Source: Galbibacter sp048266365
GTDB taxonomy: Bacteria > Bacteroidota > Bacteroidia > Flavobacteriales > Flavobacteriaceae
Length of the DNA: 64,000 bases
Direction: 5' to 3'
Assembly: GCF_048266365.1 (NCBI RefSeq)
Contig: NZ_JBLWZP010000014.1
Coordinates: 1 to 64,000 of the forward strand
The notes under the pieces are model-generated. The model was not told where the DNA came from. It did no database searches and was given only the letters and a program-made list of their open reading frames with translations. Below are positions 53,678-63,044 of the stretch, in pieces. How positions within the stretch are numbered: the first letter of the stretch is position 1; each line of letters opens with the position of its first letter. The position numbers and the translations under genes are program-made.

Positions 53678-55063
53678 ATGAAAACTAAACATTTGGATTC
53701 TAAAGCTTTAGAAGCATTTGAAAATCAATTAAAAGGAGAACTAGTCACTCCTGACAGTGATCGTTACGATATGTTCAGAAGAGTGTATAATGGAATGATT
53801 GACAAAAAACCTGCCTTGATCGTTAGGTGTCAGAACATTGCCGATGTCTTATATAGCCTGGAATTTGGTAAAATACACAACATCCCAATTGCAATTCGAG
53901 CAGGAGGCCATAATGCAGCAGGCCTGGGGGTTGCTGACCATAGCATTGTGATAGACCTTAGTCTGATGAATGGCATCCAGGTGGATTTAAAATTTAATAC
54001 TGTACGAGTAGAGGCGGGCTGTTTATTGGGTGATATTGACCATGCTCTAGATCCCTTTGGTAAGGCTTTTCCAACAGGAATTTTTTCGACAACCGGAATA
54101 TCCGGCCTTACGTTGGGCGGTGGTTTTGGTCATCTCTCGAGAGCCTATGGGCTGACAATAGATAGTTTATTAGAAGCTGACATCGTTTTAGCTGATGGTA
54201 GACTAATTACAGTGGATGAACATAACTTTCCAGATCTATTTTGGGCAATACAAGGCGGTGGCGGCAATTTTGGAATTGTTACCTCGTATTTATTTGAGCT
54301 CCATCCTGCCGGAAAAATACAGGGAGGCCCAATGCTATGGCATATGGAAGAGGCCAAGCATATAATGCCTTTTTATAGAGACTTTATATTAAAGGCGCCC
54401 AAAGAAATTTATTGCTATTTCGCGTTTCTCACAATACCTCCGGTTGCTATCTTTCCTGAACATTTACACCTTAAAAAAATGTGTGGCCTAGTTTGGTGTA
54501 ATCTCGGGAGTACCATTAAGTCTAACGCAGCGTTGGAACGATTCAGAAGCTTTAAAACTCCTGCGCTTGACTATGTAGACATCATGCCATACGTGCAATT
54601 ACAATCACTCTTCGACGCGCTCTATCCTTCCGGATTACAATGGTATTGGAAAGCCGCTTTTTTAAAGGACCTCAGCCAGGAGGCAATAAGTCAAAACATC
54701 ATACATGCAAATCGACTTCCAACACCCCATTCTACAGTACACTTTTACCCCGTAAATGGTGCGTGCCATGATAAAAAAAACAGTGATAGTGCTTGGGGGA
54801 ATCGCGATGCCAATTGGTCACAAGTTATCGTTGGTGTTGATCCTGACCCCACAAACAACCCTAAAATAACGCATTGGGCAAGATCTTATTGGGAGGCCAT
54901 ACACCCCTATTCTCTGGGAGGAGGGTATATAAACTTTATGATGGATGAAGGCCAAGACCAAATAAAGGCCAGTTATCGTGACAATTACACTAGGCTTCAG
55001 AAAATAAAACAGAAATATGACCCTAAAAATCTATTTCGAATCAATCAAAACATTAAGCCATAA
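53678..55063 (+). CDS. FAD-binding oxidoreductase, berberine-bridge (BBE) type
   Basis: 461 residues, no signal peptide. The PCMH-type FAD domain is in about 45-215, with IRAGGHNAAGLG (His78 is the site of covalent FAD attachment in this family), TGISGLTLGGGFG and DIVLADG. The BBE domain at the C-terminus has the characteristic YRDNYTRLQKIKQKYDPKNLFRINQNI in outline (YxxNYxRLxxIKxxYDPxNxF). Members oxidise sugars, alkaloid or other alcohols with oxygen. The second covalent-FAD Cys of bicovalent forms was not clearly found. The gene stands alone and ends at a strong terminator. Confidence 0.9.
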   Translation: MKTKHLDSKALEAFENQLKGELVTPDSDRYDMFRRVYNGMIDKKPALIVRCQNIADVLYSLEFGKIHNIPIAIRAGGHNAAGLGVADHSIVIDLSLMNGIQVDLKFNTVRVEAGCLLGDIDHALDPFGKAFPTGIFSTTGISGLTLGGGFGHLSRAYGLTIDSLLEADIVLADGRLITVDEHNFPDLFWAIQGGGGNFGIVTSYLFELHPAGKIQGGPMLWHMEEAKHIMPFYRDFILKAPKEIYCYFAFLTIPPVAIFPEHLHLKKMCGLVWCNLGSTIKSNAALERFRSFKTPALDYVDIMPYVQLQSLFDALYPSGLQWYWKAAFLKDLSQEAISQNIIHANRLPTPHSTVHFYPVNGACHDKKNSDSAWGNRDANWSQVIVGVDPDPTNNPKITHWARSYWEAIHPYSLGGGYINFMMDEGQDQIKASYRDNYTRLQKIKQKYDPKNLFRINQNIKP

Positions 55064-55086
55064 TGAGGCTTATAAGTTTTTCTATT

Positions 55087-55128
55087 ACCATCAAATGCGG
55101 TATTTAGAGTACCGCATTTGATGGTTTT
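55087..55128 (+). terminator. Strong 16-bp intrinsic terminator
   Basis: ACCATCAAATGCGGTA (55087-55102) and its perfect complement (55110-55125), seven-base loop, then TTTT at 55125-55128. It sits 24 bases after the BBE gene stop and 53 bases before the convergent aldo/keto reductase stop, so it can serve the plus strand gene. Confidence 0.8.
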
Positions 55129-55180
55129 ATGCTTTTAATTAAAACTTGTATAGCACTGAATTCTTGCTATTAGTCAACAA

Positions 55181-56188
55181 TTAATTGAGTTTTACATCAG
55201 CAACAATAGTTTCAATTTCTTTTAATTCCTTGGCGGTGAACTTCAAATTGTCCAAAGCCTCAATATTATCCTTTAATTGAGATACCTTACTTACGCCAAT
55301 AAGTACAGAGGTTACTCTTTGATCTTTTAAAAGCCACGCTATGGCCATTTGTGCCAGACTCTGACCCCTTTTCTCCGCTATAGCATTTAACGCTCCAATC
55401 TTAGCGATAAGTTCAGGAGTTATCCTGTCAGCCTTTAGGTAGCTGCCTTCTGTGGCTGCTCTTGAATCTTTTGGAATACCATCCAAATACTTGGAGGTGA
55501 GAATACCTTGTTCTAAAGGCGAGAACACAATACTTCCGATACCTACTTGATCCAAGGTATCAAGAAGCTTATCTTCAACCCATCTATCGAGCATATTATA
55601 CCTTGGTTGGTGAATTAAAAATGGTGTTCCTTGAGCTTTGAGGATAGCTGCCGCTTTTTTAGTATCTGCAGCATTGTATTGTGAAATACCTACATATAAT
55701 GCTTTTCCGGATCGCACAATCTGATCAAGAGCTCCCATAGTTTCTTCTAATGGGGTATCTGGATCAGGACGATGGTGGTAAAAGATGTCTACATAGTTCA
55801 GTTTCATTCGTTTTAAGGATTGATCCAAACTTGAGATTAGGTATTTCCTGGATCCGAAATTCCCATAAGGCCCGGGCCACATATCCCAACCTGCTTTGGT
55901 AGATATGATAAGCTCATCTCTATAGGATTTAAAATCTCTTTTGAAAATTTTACCAAAATTCTTTTCAGCACTTCCGTAAGGAGGTCCGTAATTGTTTGCC
56001 AAATCAAAATGGGTAATCCCATGATCGAAGGCAGAACGCAAAATTTGCGCTGCATTTTTGAAGTCATCGTTATTTCCGAAATTGTGCCATAATCCAAGTG
56101 ATAAAAGCGGTAAGTCTATCCCACTTTTACCACATCGACGGTATCGCATTTTTTCATATCGGTTTTCTTCTGCAAAGTATTTTTTCAT
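55181..56188 (-). CDS. Aldo/keto reductase (YghZ-like)
   Basis: 335 residues. Full (alpha/beta)8 barrel with the catalytic tetrad of the superfamily: Asp62 in HFDLANNYG, Tyr67, Lys98 in ISTKAGWDMWPGPYG and His139 in FYHHRPD. The WHNFG and STKAG-WDMWPGPYG motifs point to the AKR14/YghZ group that reduces L-glyceraldehyde 3-phosphate or methylglyoxal. The start is the ATG giving the common MKKYFAEENRYEKM opening. It is NADPH dependent by family; the tail shows the usual cofactor loop VLIGVSKVSQLKDN. Confidence 0.9.
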   Translation of the reverse strand: MKKYFAEENRYEKMRYRRCGKSGIDLPLLSLGLWHNFGNNDDFKNAAQILRSAFDHGITHFDLANNYGPPYGSAEKNFGKIFKRDFKSYRDELIISTKAGWDMWPGPYGNFGSRKYLISSLDQSLKRMKLNYVDIFYHHRPDPDTPLEETMGALDQIVRSGKALYVGISQYNAADTKKAAAILKAQGTPFLIHQPRYNMLDRWVEDKLLDTLDQVGIGSIVFSPLEQGILTSKYLDGIPKDSRAATEGSYLKADRITPELIAKIGALNAIAEKRGQSLAQMAIAWLLKDQRVTSVLIGVSKVSQLKDNIEALDNLKFTAKELKEIETIVADVKLN

Positions 56189-56560
56189 GTCCTTTTAGTT
56201 AGTATCTACAGACCAAATTACGTTATTTGGATGTCATTATAAAGCAACGCTTCAAAAATCTATTAATTTTTAATACCCAATCCATAACGTCCTAAACGTT
56301 TAAAAAAGAGTAAAGGATTGTTGTTCCTCAAATTTCACCTTTGAGATGCAACACAAAAAACCAAAGGTTGTTGCATTTACTAATTGGACTTAAGGAATAC
56401 AAAAGCACAGTAGTTAAAAATTGTTAACTCCTCACTGTGCAATAAACAAATAGTACATAACACACATTTTAGGAACATTTTGTTCGCCTTAATTTTACCT
56501 GCTTCCAAAAGGATATTAAAAGAACTATCGTATTTTAGCACCCTAAAGTTTTAAGAAGCT
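56189..56560. other. Intergenic, 372 bp, with a hairpin
   Basis: No gene seen. ATGCAACA (56346-56353) pairs with TGTTGCAT (56369-56376) around an A-rich loop. The region carries divergent promoters for the aldo/keto reductase (minus) and the LETM1-related gene (plus). No exact -7 consensus was found. Confidence 0.4.
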
Positions 56561-57763
56561 ATGAACCCTTCAGCCCAAGGTTGGATTGACAAATTCGCAT
56601 ACGTTGTAAAGGATAAGGATTTCCCTTATCCCTCTGAACAAGTACTTTATCGTGAATTACGAAGTTTTGGGTTCATCTACGGTGCGAACATAAATGTCGC
56701 AGCTGTCCTGGACATTGATAATGAACTTACAGAGGACGAAATGGCTAAAGTCAACTTATTGACTGCTCTTTATTCTACCTATCAATTCCACAGCACAAAG
56801 GATCAACCTATAAATTTTGATGTCTTTTTGGAGCAAGTTCTTGAGTTTTATTCGCTACTAGAGGTTGAAAAGGCTTCCTTCTTGGCCAGTCTGTTCCAAG
56901 ATAACAAACCAAGTGCTAAGCTTGAAAAAATTATCCATCAAAGGGTTCATGTCATGGAGAACCTTTTGACAAAGAACTTCAGTAAGTTATTGACCAACTC
57001 TTTACTTTTTGTGGATGTTCTTATGTTTGTTTATTTCCTGGAAGGAGGAACAAATCTTCAACTACAGGCAAAGAAACTTGAGCGTATCTTGATGAATCTT
57101 GCCTTCCATGCTGTAGACGCTAAACAGATTAAAACTGAAAATGACAACCAACTTTTAAAACTCTTTAGTGCCTCCTTACTCTACCACGACATGGAAGATC
57201 AAGCCATTATAAATACGTATAGAGATGATTTAAAAGGGAGTTTTTCCAGTTCCGAACGCCAGTATTTTATTGACATTGTATCTCTGGCAGCTTGGGAAGA
57301 TCACCAAATAGAATACACAGAATCGGCTTTTATCAAGCAGATTGCGGCAGATTTAGAATTAGATGATGACATCGTTAAAGATGCTATTAACCACGTAGCT
57401 GTATTTTTTGAAGAACACAAGAACAGCGTAAGCTTATTCAAGACCGCAAATCCTATCCTACAATTTTTTGAAAACTCTCACCAGCTGGTTAGGCGTTTGA
57501 TAAAAAGGAACAGTAAACGATTGTTGAAAGAACTTAGTGAAAGTAAGGAACTCATCTATTTACTGAGTAAATCTACAACTACTGATCTTACTGATGAGGA
57601 ACGAAAAAAAATAAAAAACCAACTATTGGATATTTTTAAATCGATTCCTTCGCTGGCCATTTTCGCACTACCGGGAGGAGCGATCCTACTTCCTATATTT
57701 ATTAAATTGATTCCGACATTGCTTCCTTCGGCCTTTGATGATAATCGGGTGAAGAAACAATAA
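56561..57763 (+). CDS. LETM1-related, biofilm-associated-type protein
   Basis: 400 residues, mostly helical. A family annotated in flavobacteria as LETM1-related biofilm-associated protein: N-terminal QGWIDKFAYVVKDKDFPYP, a central acidic helical part (DIVSLAAWEDHQIEYTESAFIKQIAADLEL), and the C-terminal hydrophobic segment ALPGGAILLPIFIKLIPTLLPSAF (in outline), which carries the LETM1-like region with a membrane helix. The function is unproven; the name rests on a distant relation to mitochondrial LETM1. It stands alone, with a normal start. Confidence 0.8.
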   Translation: MNPSAQGWIDKFAYVVKDKDFPYPSEQVLYRELRSFGFIYGANINVAAVLDIDNELTEDEMAKVNLLTALYSTYQFHSTKDQPINFDVFLEQVLEFYSLLEVEKASFLASLFQDNKPSAKLEKIIHQRVHVMENLLTKNFSKLLTNSLLFVDVLMFVYFLEGGTNLQLQAKKLERILMNLAFHAVDAKQIKTENDNQLLKLFSASLLYHDMEDQAIINTYRDDLKGSFSSSERQYFIDIVSLAAWEDHQIEYTESAFIKQIAADLELDDDIVKDAINHVAVFFEEHKNSVSLFKTANPILQFFENSHQLVRRLIKRNSKRLLKELSESKELIYLLSKSTTTDLTDEERKKIKNQLLDIFKSIPSLAIFALPGGAILLPIFIKLIPTLLPSAFDDNRVKKQ

Positions 57764-58069
57764 TTAAATCCCTATTCAAACCATTACACAAGACTGCATT
57801 TAAAGAAGCAGTTGCTCCTGTTAATCCCTTTTATAGCGATTCAAATTTCTAAAACCCAAAACAACACCCGACATTACACAAGTATTTGGGTAACAATTAC
57901 ACACTCTTTTACCCACTTTATACAATTTACAAACAGCAATGTTTTTGGCACACTACCACAATACGCTATTCATCAGCTACTTACCACTTAAGGCTGCTGT
58001 TGGCACAATAATCGCATTTAACTAAGCAGAACAAATTGAAACATAAGTTTAATTATAAAATTTAAAATC
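57764..58069. other. Intergenic, 306 bp, sigma-54-type promoter region
   Basis: No gene. A second TGGCAC at 57946-57951 lacks a -12 GC. A GGGTAA/TTACCC inverted pair (about 57890-57918) lies upstream and might be an activator site. The real promoter candidate is at 58001-58016. Confidence 0.4.
58001..58016 (+). promoter_or_regulatory. Sigma-54 (-24/-12) promoter
   Basis: TGGCACAATAATCGCA: -24 GG at 58002-58003 and -12 GC at 58014-58015, separated by exactly 10 bases, as required. The consensus is TGGCACG-N4-TTGCW, with one mismatch in the -12 part (TCGC). Transcription would start near 58027, 43 bases before the gene at 58070. Confidence 0.6.
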
Positions 58070-58363
58070 ATGAAAAAAGTAGTTTTAGTAGCAGCTCTAG
58101 CATTAGGTGGATTGACAGCATTTGCAGCTGCTCCAGCAACAGTAAACAACGATCTTGTAATCACTATGCAAGATGAGTATCAAGAAATCGCTGTGGAAGA
58201 AGTTCCGGCAGCTGTTCAAGAAGCTTTGAAAGCTGACTATCCAGAAGCAGCTATCTCAAAAGCATACAAAAACGAAGAAGGTACCTATAAATTAGAAGTT
58301 CAAATTGGTGAACAAGCAGGTACTCTTTTCGCTAACGAAAACGGTGAGTGGATCACTGAATAA
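58070..58363 (+). CDS. Small exported PepSY-like acidic protein
   Basis: 97 residues with a signal peptide (MKKVVLVAALALGGLTAFA, cleavage near AFAAA). The mature part is acidic with AVQEALKADYPEAAISKAYKNEEGTYKLEV, resembling the PepSY-like/DUF2874 group of small exported proteins with a helix-plus-sheet fold and terminal W. The role is unknown. It is followed by a strong terminator and preceded by a sigma-54 type promoter, so it is a monocistronic, probably highly regulated gene. Confidence 0.75.
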   Translation: MKKVVLVAALALGGLTAFAAAPATVNNDLVITMQDEYQEIAVEEVPAAVQEALKADYPEAAISKAYKNEEGTYKLEVQIGEQAGTLFANENGEWITE

Positions 58364-58387
58364 ACATTAGCGTTTTAGGTTGTATAC

Positions 58388-58426
58388 AAAGAGGGTTCTT
58401 TTTTAAAGAACCCTCTTTATTTTTTT
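58388..58426 (+). terminator. Strong intrinsic terminator of the PepSY-like gene
   Basis: AAAGAGGGTTCTTT (58388-58401), loop TTT, AAAGAACCCTCTTT (58405-58418), then AT and a T-run to 58426. It ends 6 bases before the convergent LolA-like gene's stop codon (58432-58434). Confidence 0.85.
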
Positions 58427-58431
58427 AGAAG

Positions 58432-59103
58432 TTATTGGTTGTACTTTATTTGATAATCCGAAAGTTTTAAATAAATACGTCCTTCATTAATCCCTTCCCT
58501 TCGCGCGGATTTTTTGTCTATTTCCATATCAGTCTTATTGGATAAATATTGAATCGGCAAATTCACATCCTGTATTTCAAAAGTAACAGTTACTGAATCC
58601 GGAAGCGATCTATCAGATGATCCGTAATTCATATCAATACTATAGCTACCATGCTTTTTTGTACTAATATCAGATTGTACTATTCGATCGCGCTTATAAT
58701 CCAACAGCAGTGTAGCAATAGCAAAGTCTGCCTTGCGATCTTGTGGTATAAGGCTTAATTGCCTGAAACTCTCACCGTTTTTATCTTGATACCCCCTATC
58801 CACAACCAGATATGGATATTTAAATAATTCTTGCATGGTAAAGTCCAGCCCTTTTTTTGGAAGCATTACAAATTCTGATGACTCAAACTCCAGTGGTTTA
58901 CCCTTTTGAAAAAGCAGCTTGGCCTGTTTGGTGGGCATTTCTATAAATTTGATATCTAATTCTAAGGTGAGTTCTGCCTTAAAGCTTTGAATACTGTCTA
59001 AACGCTTTTGAACACGGGCAAGGTCTAGCTCCGCCGTTTGCGCCAAAACAACATTTGAAAAAACGAGAAACACAAGGCTTAAATATATTTTTTTATAAAT
59101 CAT
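58432..59103 (-). CDS. LolA-like exported protein, last gene of ABC operon
   Basis: 223 residues with a signal peptide (about 1-21, cleavage at LAQ). The remainder is a chain of antiparallel strands (AELTLELDIKFIEM, PLEFESSEFVMLP, SYSIDMNYG, VTVTFEIQDVNLPI), resembling the LolA/LolB lipoprotein-carrier fold. It overlaps the upstream permease by 4 bases, so it is translationally coupled. It may take a hydrophobic substrate from the ABC transporter. The fold call is from pattern only. Confidence 0.55.
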   Translation of the reverse strand: MIYKKIYLSLVFLVFSNVVLAQTAELDLARVQKRLDSIQSFKAELTLELDIKFIEMPTKQAKLLFQKGKPLEFESSEFVMLPKKGLDFTMQELFKYPYLVVDRGYQDKNGESFRQLSLIPQDRKADFAIATLLLDYKRDRIVQSDISTKKHGSYSIDMNYGSSDRSLPDSVTVTFEIQDVNLPIQYLSNKTDMEIDKKSARREGINEGRIYLKLSDYQIKYNQ

Positions 59104-59930
59104 CCGATATCTCTTTTAACAAACAATAACATCCCTATACACATAAATAGTACAGTATAGGCTATAAGCACCAATCCATTTTGAACAATCAACCCTGAGG
59201 GAACCTCAGTATAAAAGAACAACTGCCATGAATTGTTTAATTTAGGGAAGAACCAATAATTATAAAAATTATTGTCCAGTTCAAACTTCATCAAAACATT
59301 GTTCAGGATTAAGAATAATGCAGCTACGATCCAGGTCTTGGTTGCTTCTTTTAAAATTACGGCCAGGGTGAGGCTCACAACAGTAAAAAATATCATAGAA
59401 ATACCTCCGAAAACAAAAGCGTAAATCAATTTTTGTTGTGCCATGGAAGACTCTATAAAATTTAAGGTTCCCAAATACACCACCAAATCACCCTTGCCAA
59501 AAATAAAATAGGCGATCGCAAAGCTACTCAAGGCTGTGAAGGTTACAGTAATTATGGTAAAGAGAATAACAACGCAGTACTTGCTTAAAATAAATTTCCA
59601 CTTCGACACCGGTTGTAGCATCACCGATTGCAAAGTACCATCCTTAAATTCAGTAGTCAACGTACCTGCCATGAGTATCATCAAAATTAGTGGTAGGTGA
59701 AACCAAAGCATATTCAATAAGAGGTAAATGATTAAATTCCCATTGAGCAAAGTCCCTTCAAAATAAAATGAATCTTTTAGGTTACTCAAAAGCAGATCCA
59801 GAATATCATTTCCCTGATAATAGGCTGCTAGGACTACCAATAGTTCAATAAAGAAAATAGCAAAGAGACCATAATAGGTTTTGCTTTGCTTGAGCAGTTT
59901 GTAAATCTCTACCACTAACAGATCTCTCAT
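59100..59930 (-). CDS. ABC-2-type transporter permease
   Basis: 276 residues, six predicted helices (about 18-40, 67-92, 107-130, 142-165, 176-200, 250-270). EFKDGTLQSVMLQPVSKWKFILSKY is a typical ABC-2 permease coupling segment. It forms a transporter with the ATPase encoded immediately upstream (stop of one is adjacent to the start of the other). Such transporters export lipids, peptides or antibiotics; the substrate is not known. The protein is shorter than NatB-like ones. Confidence 0.85.
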   Translation of the reverse strand: MRDLLVVEIYKLLKQSKTYYGLFAIFFIELLVVLAAYYQGNDILDLLLSNLKDSFYFEGTLLNGNLIIYLLLNMLWFHLPLILMILMAGTLTTEFKDGTLQSVMLQPVSKWKFILSKYCVVILFTIITVTFTALSSFAIAYFIFGKGDLVVYLGTLNFIESSMAQQKLIYAFVFGGISMIFFTVVSLTLAVILKEATKTWIVAALFLILNNVLMKFELDNNFYNYWFFPKLNNSWQLFFYTEVPSGLIVQNGLVLIAYTVLFMCIGMLLFVKRDIG

Positions 59931-60785
59931 CTACACTTTAATATCAAATAGTTTTTCAAAATCAACTTCGGGTACACAGGAAGTTATAGTTATATTTTCC
60001 TCTTGAAGCTCCTGTAAAACTTCTATAATTTTAGGAGTATCAAGCTGTAAAATTGCCTTGCTTGGAAAAAGTTTGGCGCCGTATTTTTTCAAGCATTGAG
60101 ACTCCCCGATATTTGGAGCATATAATGTATACAGTTGACTGTGATCCCTAATGAGCTGCTGGGTTTCACCTGATTTAATAATTTCCCCATCGTTAATGAC
60201 ATAGATGCGATCACTAATAGCACTGAGTTGATCCACCAAATGAGATGCGATAAGAACTCCTATTTTATCCTTGGCTACCAAATCCAATATCAGTGAACTA
60301 ATAGCCTTAATTCCGATGGGATCCAGCCCTGAGAAAGGTTCATCCAACACCAGGTAACTTGGATGATTTAAAAGGGCGATAGCAATACCAAGACGCTGTT
60401 TCATTCCCATGGAATAATGCTGTACCTGATCGCATCTGTCGATAGGCAAACCTACCCTTTGAAGACTGAGCTCAATTTCTTGCTCAGAGAGTTTCAGACC
60501 TTGCATACGCGAAAATACCTTCAAGTTTTCATGGGCATTCAAATAACCGTATAGCCCCGGCTTCTCAATAATTCCGCCCAATGTCTTGTGTTTGGAATGC
60601 TCAAACTCCAGCTGACCGGAGTCGGCTTGGACTAATCCGAAAAGTATTTTGAACAGAGTGGTCTTCCCTGCTCCGTTGCGACCAAGCAAACCAATAATTT
60701 CACCCTTTGAACAGTGCATACTAACCCCCTTAAGGGCACTTATCTTTCCATAACTTTTACTGATGTTCTTAATAGATAAATTCAT
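59931..60785 (-). CDS. ABC transporter ATP-binding protein
   Basis: 284 residues. Walker A GLLGRNGAGKTT (about 32-43), Q-loop, signature YSMGMKQRLGIA (about 123-134), Walker B YLVLDEPFSGLDP (about 143-155) and switch His in IASHLV. A C-terminal extension of about 60 residues is typical of ABC-2 drug/lipid export ATPases. It overlaps the upstream membrane protein by 4 bases and abuts the permease. Together with those genes it forms the export unit. Confidence 0.95.
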   Translation of the reverse strand: MNLSIKNISKSYGKISALKGVSMHCSKGEIIGLLGRNGAGKTTLFKILFGLVQADSGQLEFEHSKHKTLGGIIEKPGLYGYLNAHENLKVFSRMQGLKLSEQEIELSLQRVGLPIDRCDQVQHYSMGMKQRLGIAIALLNHPSYLVLDEPFSGLDPIGIKAISSLILDLVAKDKIGVLIASHLVDQLSAISDRIYVINDGEIIKSGETQQLIRDHSQLYTLYAPNIGESQCLKKYGAKLFPSKAILQLDTPKIIEVLQELQEENITITSCVPEVDFEKLFDIKV

Positions 60786-61246
60786 ATTGATGATTCGTAT
60801 TGCAACCTATGGTAATCAAACTTGGAAGTGTATGCTTTTTCAAGAAAAGTTTTGGACCAAAAACTATTTTTAAAAAGGAAAAACGGATCTCTTAGCATAA
60901 AATATGGGATATAATGAAACCATTTCACTCCCCTTTTATAATAGTAATTTTGTAGTTCATCCTCGATGCCTAGTTCTTCAGCAGCTACATTCGCTGCACT
61001 TCTCTGGCATTTTGATCCAATGCAGTTCTCGGCTATTCGCGGTTGAAAACCGTAGATGAAAAACTGATCTTTCACCCGTTTGTAATTCTGATATCTTGAC
61101 CACCCATCGGCCAGTACTAGAAAGATGTGAACAAAAGAGAACAGGAAAAATGAAAGCCAAAAGATAATGGCAAACACTCCTCTTTGTTCTATAGACTTTA
61201 AAAGCTGATATCCATAAATCAATGATTCCGCAAAAAATAAAATCAA
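60782..61246 (-). CDS. Small membrane protein of unknown function, first gene of ABC operon
   Basis: 154 residues. An N-terminal helix (about 1-16), a second helix (about 25-46), and a C-terminal soluble part with a CIGSKC motif (about 75-80). The longer start is ATG 61246. A four-base overlap with the ATPase gene supports translational coupling. The two cysteines could be redox active. No family recognised. Confidence 0.6.
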   Translation of the reverse strand: MILFFAESLIYGYQLLKSIEQRGVFAIIFWLSFFLFSFVHIFLVLADGWSRYQNYKRVKDQFFIYGFQPRIAENCIGSKCQRSAANVAAEELGIEDELQNYYYKRGVKWFHYIPYFMLRDPFFLFKNSFWSKTFLEKAYTSKFDYHRLQYESSI

Positions 61247-61538
61247 AGACCAGTATAAAAGTTTACCTACTCTTAGGTAAGAAATGACCGCTGAGGGTTG
61301 AACCGGTATGTGTCGCTGCTGTCTAATGTTAAGGATGTATTAATTCTTAATCCAATACCATTCAAAGATATCAATAATACTCAGTTGTACTAAAAATTAT
61401 CTTATGTTTGTCATGTTCACACATAACTTCCAAAGCGCTTTACCAAATACTTTTACCTTGATCAGAATTAATAATATCTTGAATTCATTATTATATATCT
61501 AGTAATATTCAATATATTGGTCACAACATAGACTTTTT
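61247..61538. other. Intergenic, 292 bp, with short hairpin
   Basis: TTACCTA-CTCT-TAGGTAA (61263-61280) is a perfect 7-bp stem just upstream of the minus-strand operon start. It may be an operator for the ABC operon. Nothing else is seen; the rest holds the promoter of the peptidase gene. Confidence 0.4.
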
Positions 61539-63044
61539 ATGCAATTATCTTTTAAATATTTCATTTGCTCTTTGTGCATCGTACTACTGCATCAAGTTGG
61601 ACTCTCACAGTCTTTGATGCCGGGGCCTGAGATTTCACTAAGTGAGATCAATGGTACAACTATTGAAAATTATCTGAGTAAATATGTACGGTTCAATTCT
61701 ATAAGCGGCAATGAAAAAGAAGCTGGAGAATGGCTAAAAAGTGTGTGTATCAAAAATGGCCTGCAAATTAAGCAGATGGGTGACACGGACGGGAATTATA
61801 ATTTTACCGCATCGCTTTATCCCTTGACATCGAACTTACCCAATATTGTTTTCTTAAACCATATCGATGTAGTCCCTGCCGGGGATTTAAGCAAGTGGAA
61901 AGAAGATCCTTTTTCAGGCAAACTAACCCATGACGAGATTTGGGGTCGGGGCACCTTTGACAATAAAGGAAATGCCATGATGCAACTCTTTAGTGTTATA
62001 GAAATCGCACGAAAATACAAAGACACCCAACTCCCGTTTAACGTCACATTTTTGGCAGTTTCCTGCGAAGAAACCCAATGCAAGGGCGGATCCGAATATG
62101 TGATCAAAAATTATTTGGATTTATTAAACCCGGTGGTAGTATTAGGTGAAGGTCCACCATCCCTTGAAGGTGTATTACAAACCAGGCCGGACCAAGTTTT
62201 ATTTCCGATTTCTGTGGCTCATAAAAGACCGCTTTGGATAGAATTAAAATTAAAGATAAACTCTTCAGCACACGGATCTGTAACCCCCTTAAAATATGCG
62301 AATAAAGAAATGGTCAAAGCGCTTAACAACCTTTTAGACCATAAGGAAAAGGCGATTTACAACGATCTCAATGTAAGAATGCTCAAAGGACTTGGAGCGT
62401 TAGAGAAAGGCTTGACCGGGTTTGCGATGCGTCACCCGAGGCTTTTCAGAATGTTTATAACTCCTCAGTTACGAAAACAACCTGAGCTATTTGCGCTGTT
62501 TTCAAATACCATCACCCTAACAGGTATTGATAGTGAGAACGATGTGATTAATGTAATCCCATCCGAGGTGACCGCACTATTGGACTGTAGATTACTTCCA
62601 CAAACGGATGCTGATCAATTTTTAGAGGATCTAAAAAGACGCCTCAAAAACCCTAATATCGAGGTATCAACCATATACAAAACTCCAAAAATGAAATCCT
62701 CTGATCCAGACAATGAGTATTACCGTCATCTAGAGGCAGCCATAAGAAAGAATTATCCAGATGCCGAGGTCTTGAGCATCTCATTACCAAATACCAGTGA
62801 TGCAGGACTCTTCAGAGCCAAAGGTATTAACACCTATACTACTGTTCCCATTACCATCTCTCGAGAATACCTCAAACACATTCACAGTGAAAATGAGCGT
62901 ATTCCAAGAGGAGTCCTCAATGATGGGAAGGCCACCTATGTAGACTTCATAGAAGAATGTATTAAAGCCTCAACAGTTATTCCATATAATAATGAGGGAA
63001 AGAGCATTAGCACGACATCATTTTTAAACACAACTATGGAATGA
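61539..63044 (+). CDS. M20-family metallopeptidase, exported
   Basis: 501 residues with a signal peptide (about 1-23, cleavage near GLSQS). The dizinc-binding motifs of M20/ArgE-like enzymes are all present: HIDVVPAG (His, Asp), WGRGTFDNKGN (bridging Asp), EETQCKGG (general base Glu plus metal Glu), and a C-terminal metal His near LKHIHSENER. A lid/dimerisation domain is in the middle. Family members cleave dipeptides or N-acyl amino acids. The stop overlaps the next ATG (ATGA), so the esterase gene is coupled. Confidence 0.85.
   Translation: MQLSFKYFICSLCIVLLHQVGLSQSLMPGPEISLSEINGTTIENYLSKYVRFNSISGNEKEAGEWLKSVCIKNGLQIKQMGDTDGNYNFTASLYPLTSNLPNIVFLNHIDVVPAGDLSKWKEDPFSGKLTHDEIWGRGTFDNKGNAMMQLFSVIEIARKYKDTQLPFNVTFLAVSCEETQCKGGSEYVIKNYLDLLNPVVVLGEGPPSLEGVLQTRPDQVLFPISVAHKRPLWIELKLKINSSAHGSVTPLKYANKEMVKALNNLLDHKEKAIYNDLNVRMLKGLGALEKGLTGFAMRHPRLFRMFITPQLRKQPELFALFSNTITLTGIDSENDVINVIPSEVTALLDCRLLPQTDADQFLEDLKRRLKNPNIEVSTIYKTPKMKSSDPDNEYYRHLEAAIRKNYPDAEVLSISLPNTSDAGLFRAKGINTYTTVPITISREYLKHIHSENERIPRGVLNDGKATYVDFIEECIKASTVIPYNNEGKSISTTSFLNTTME

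Noticed and set aside
57946..57960. Second sigma-54-like TGGCAC
   Set aside because: No GC at the -12 position with correct spacing.
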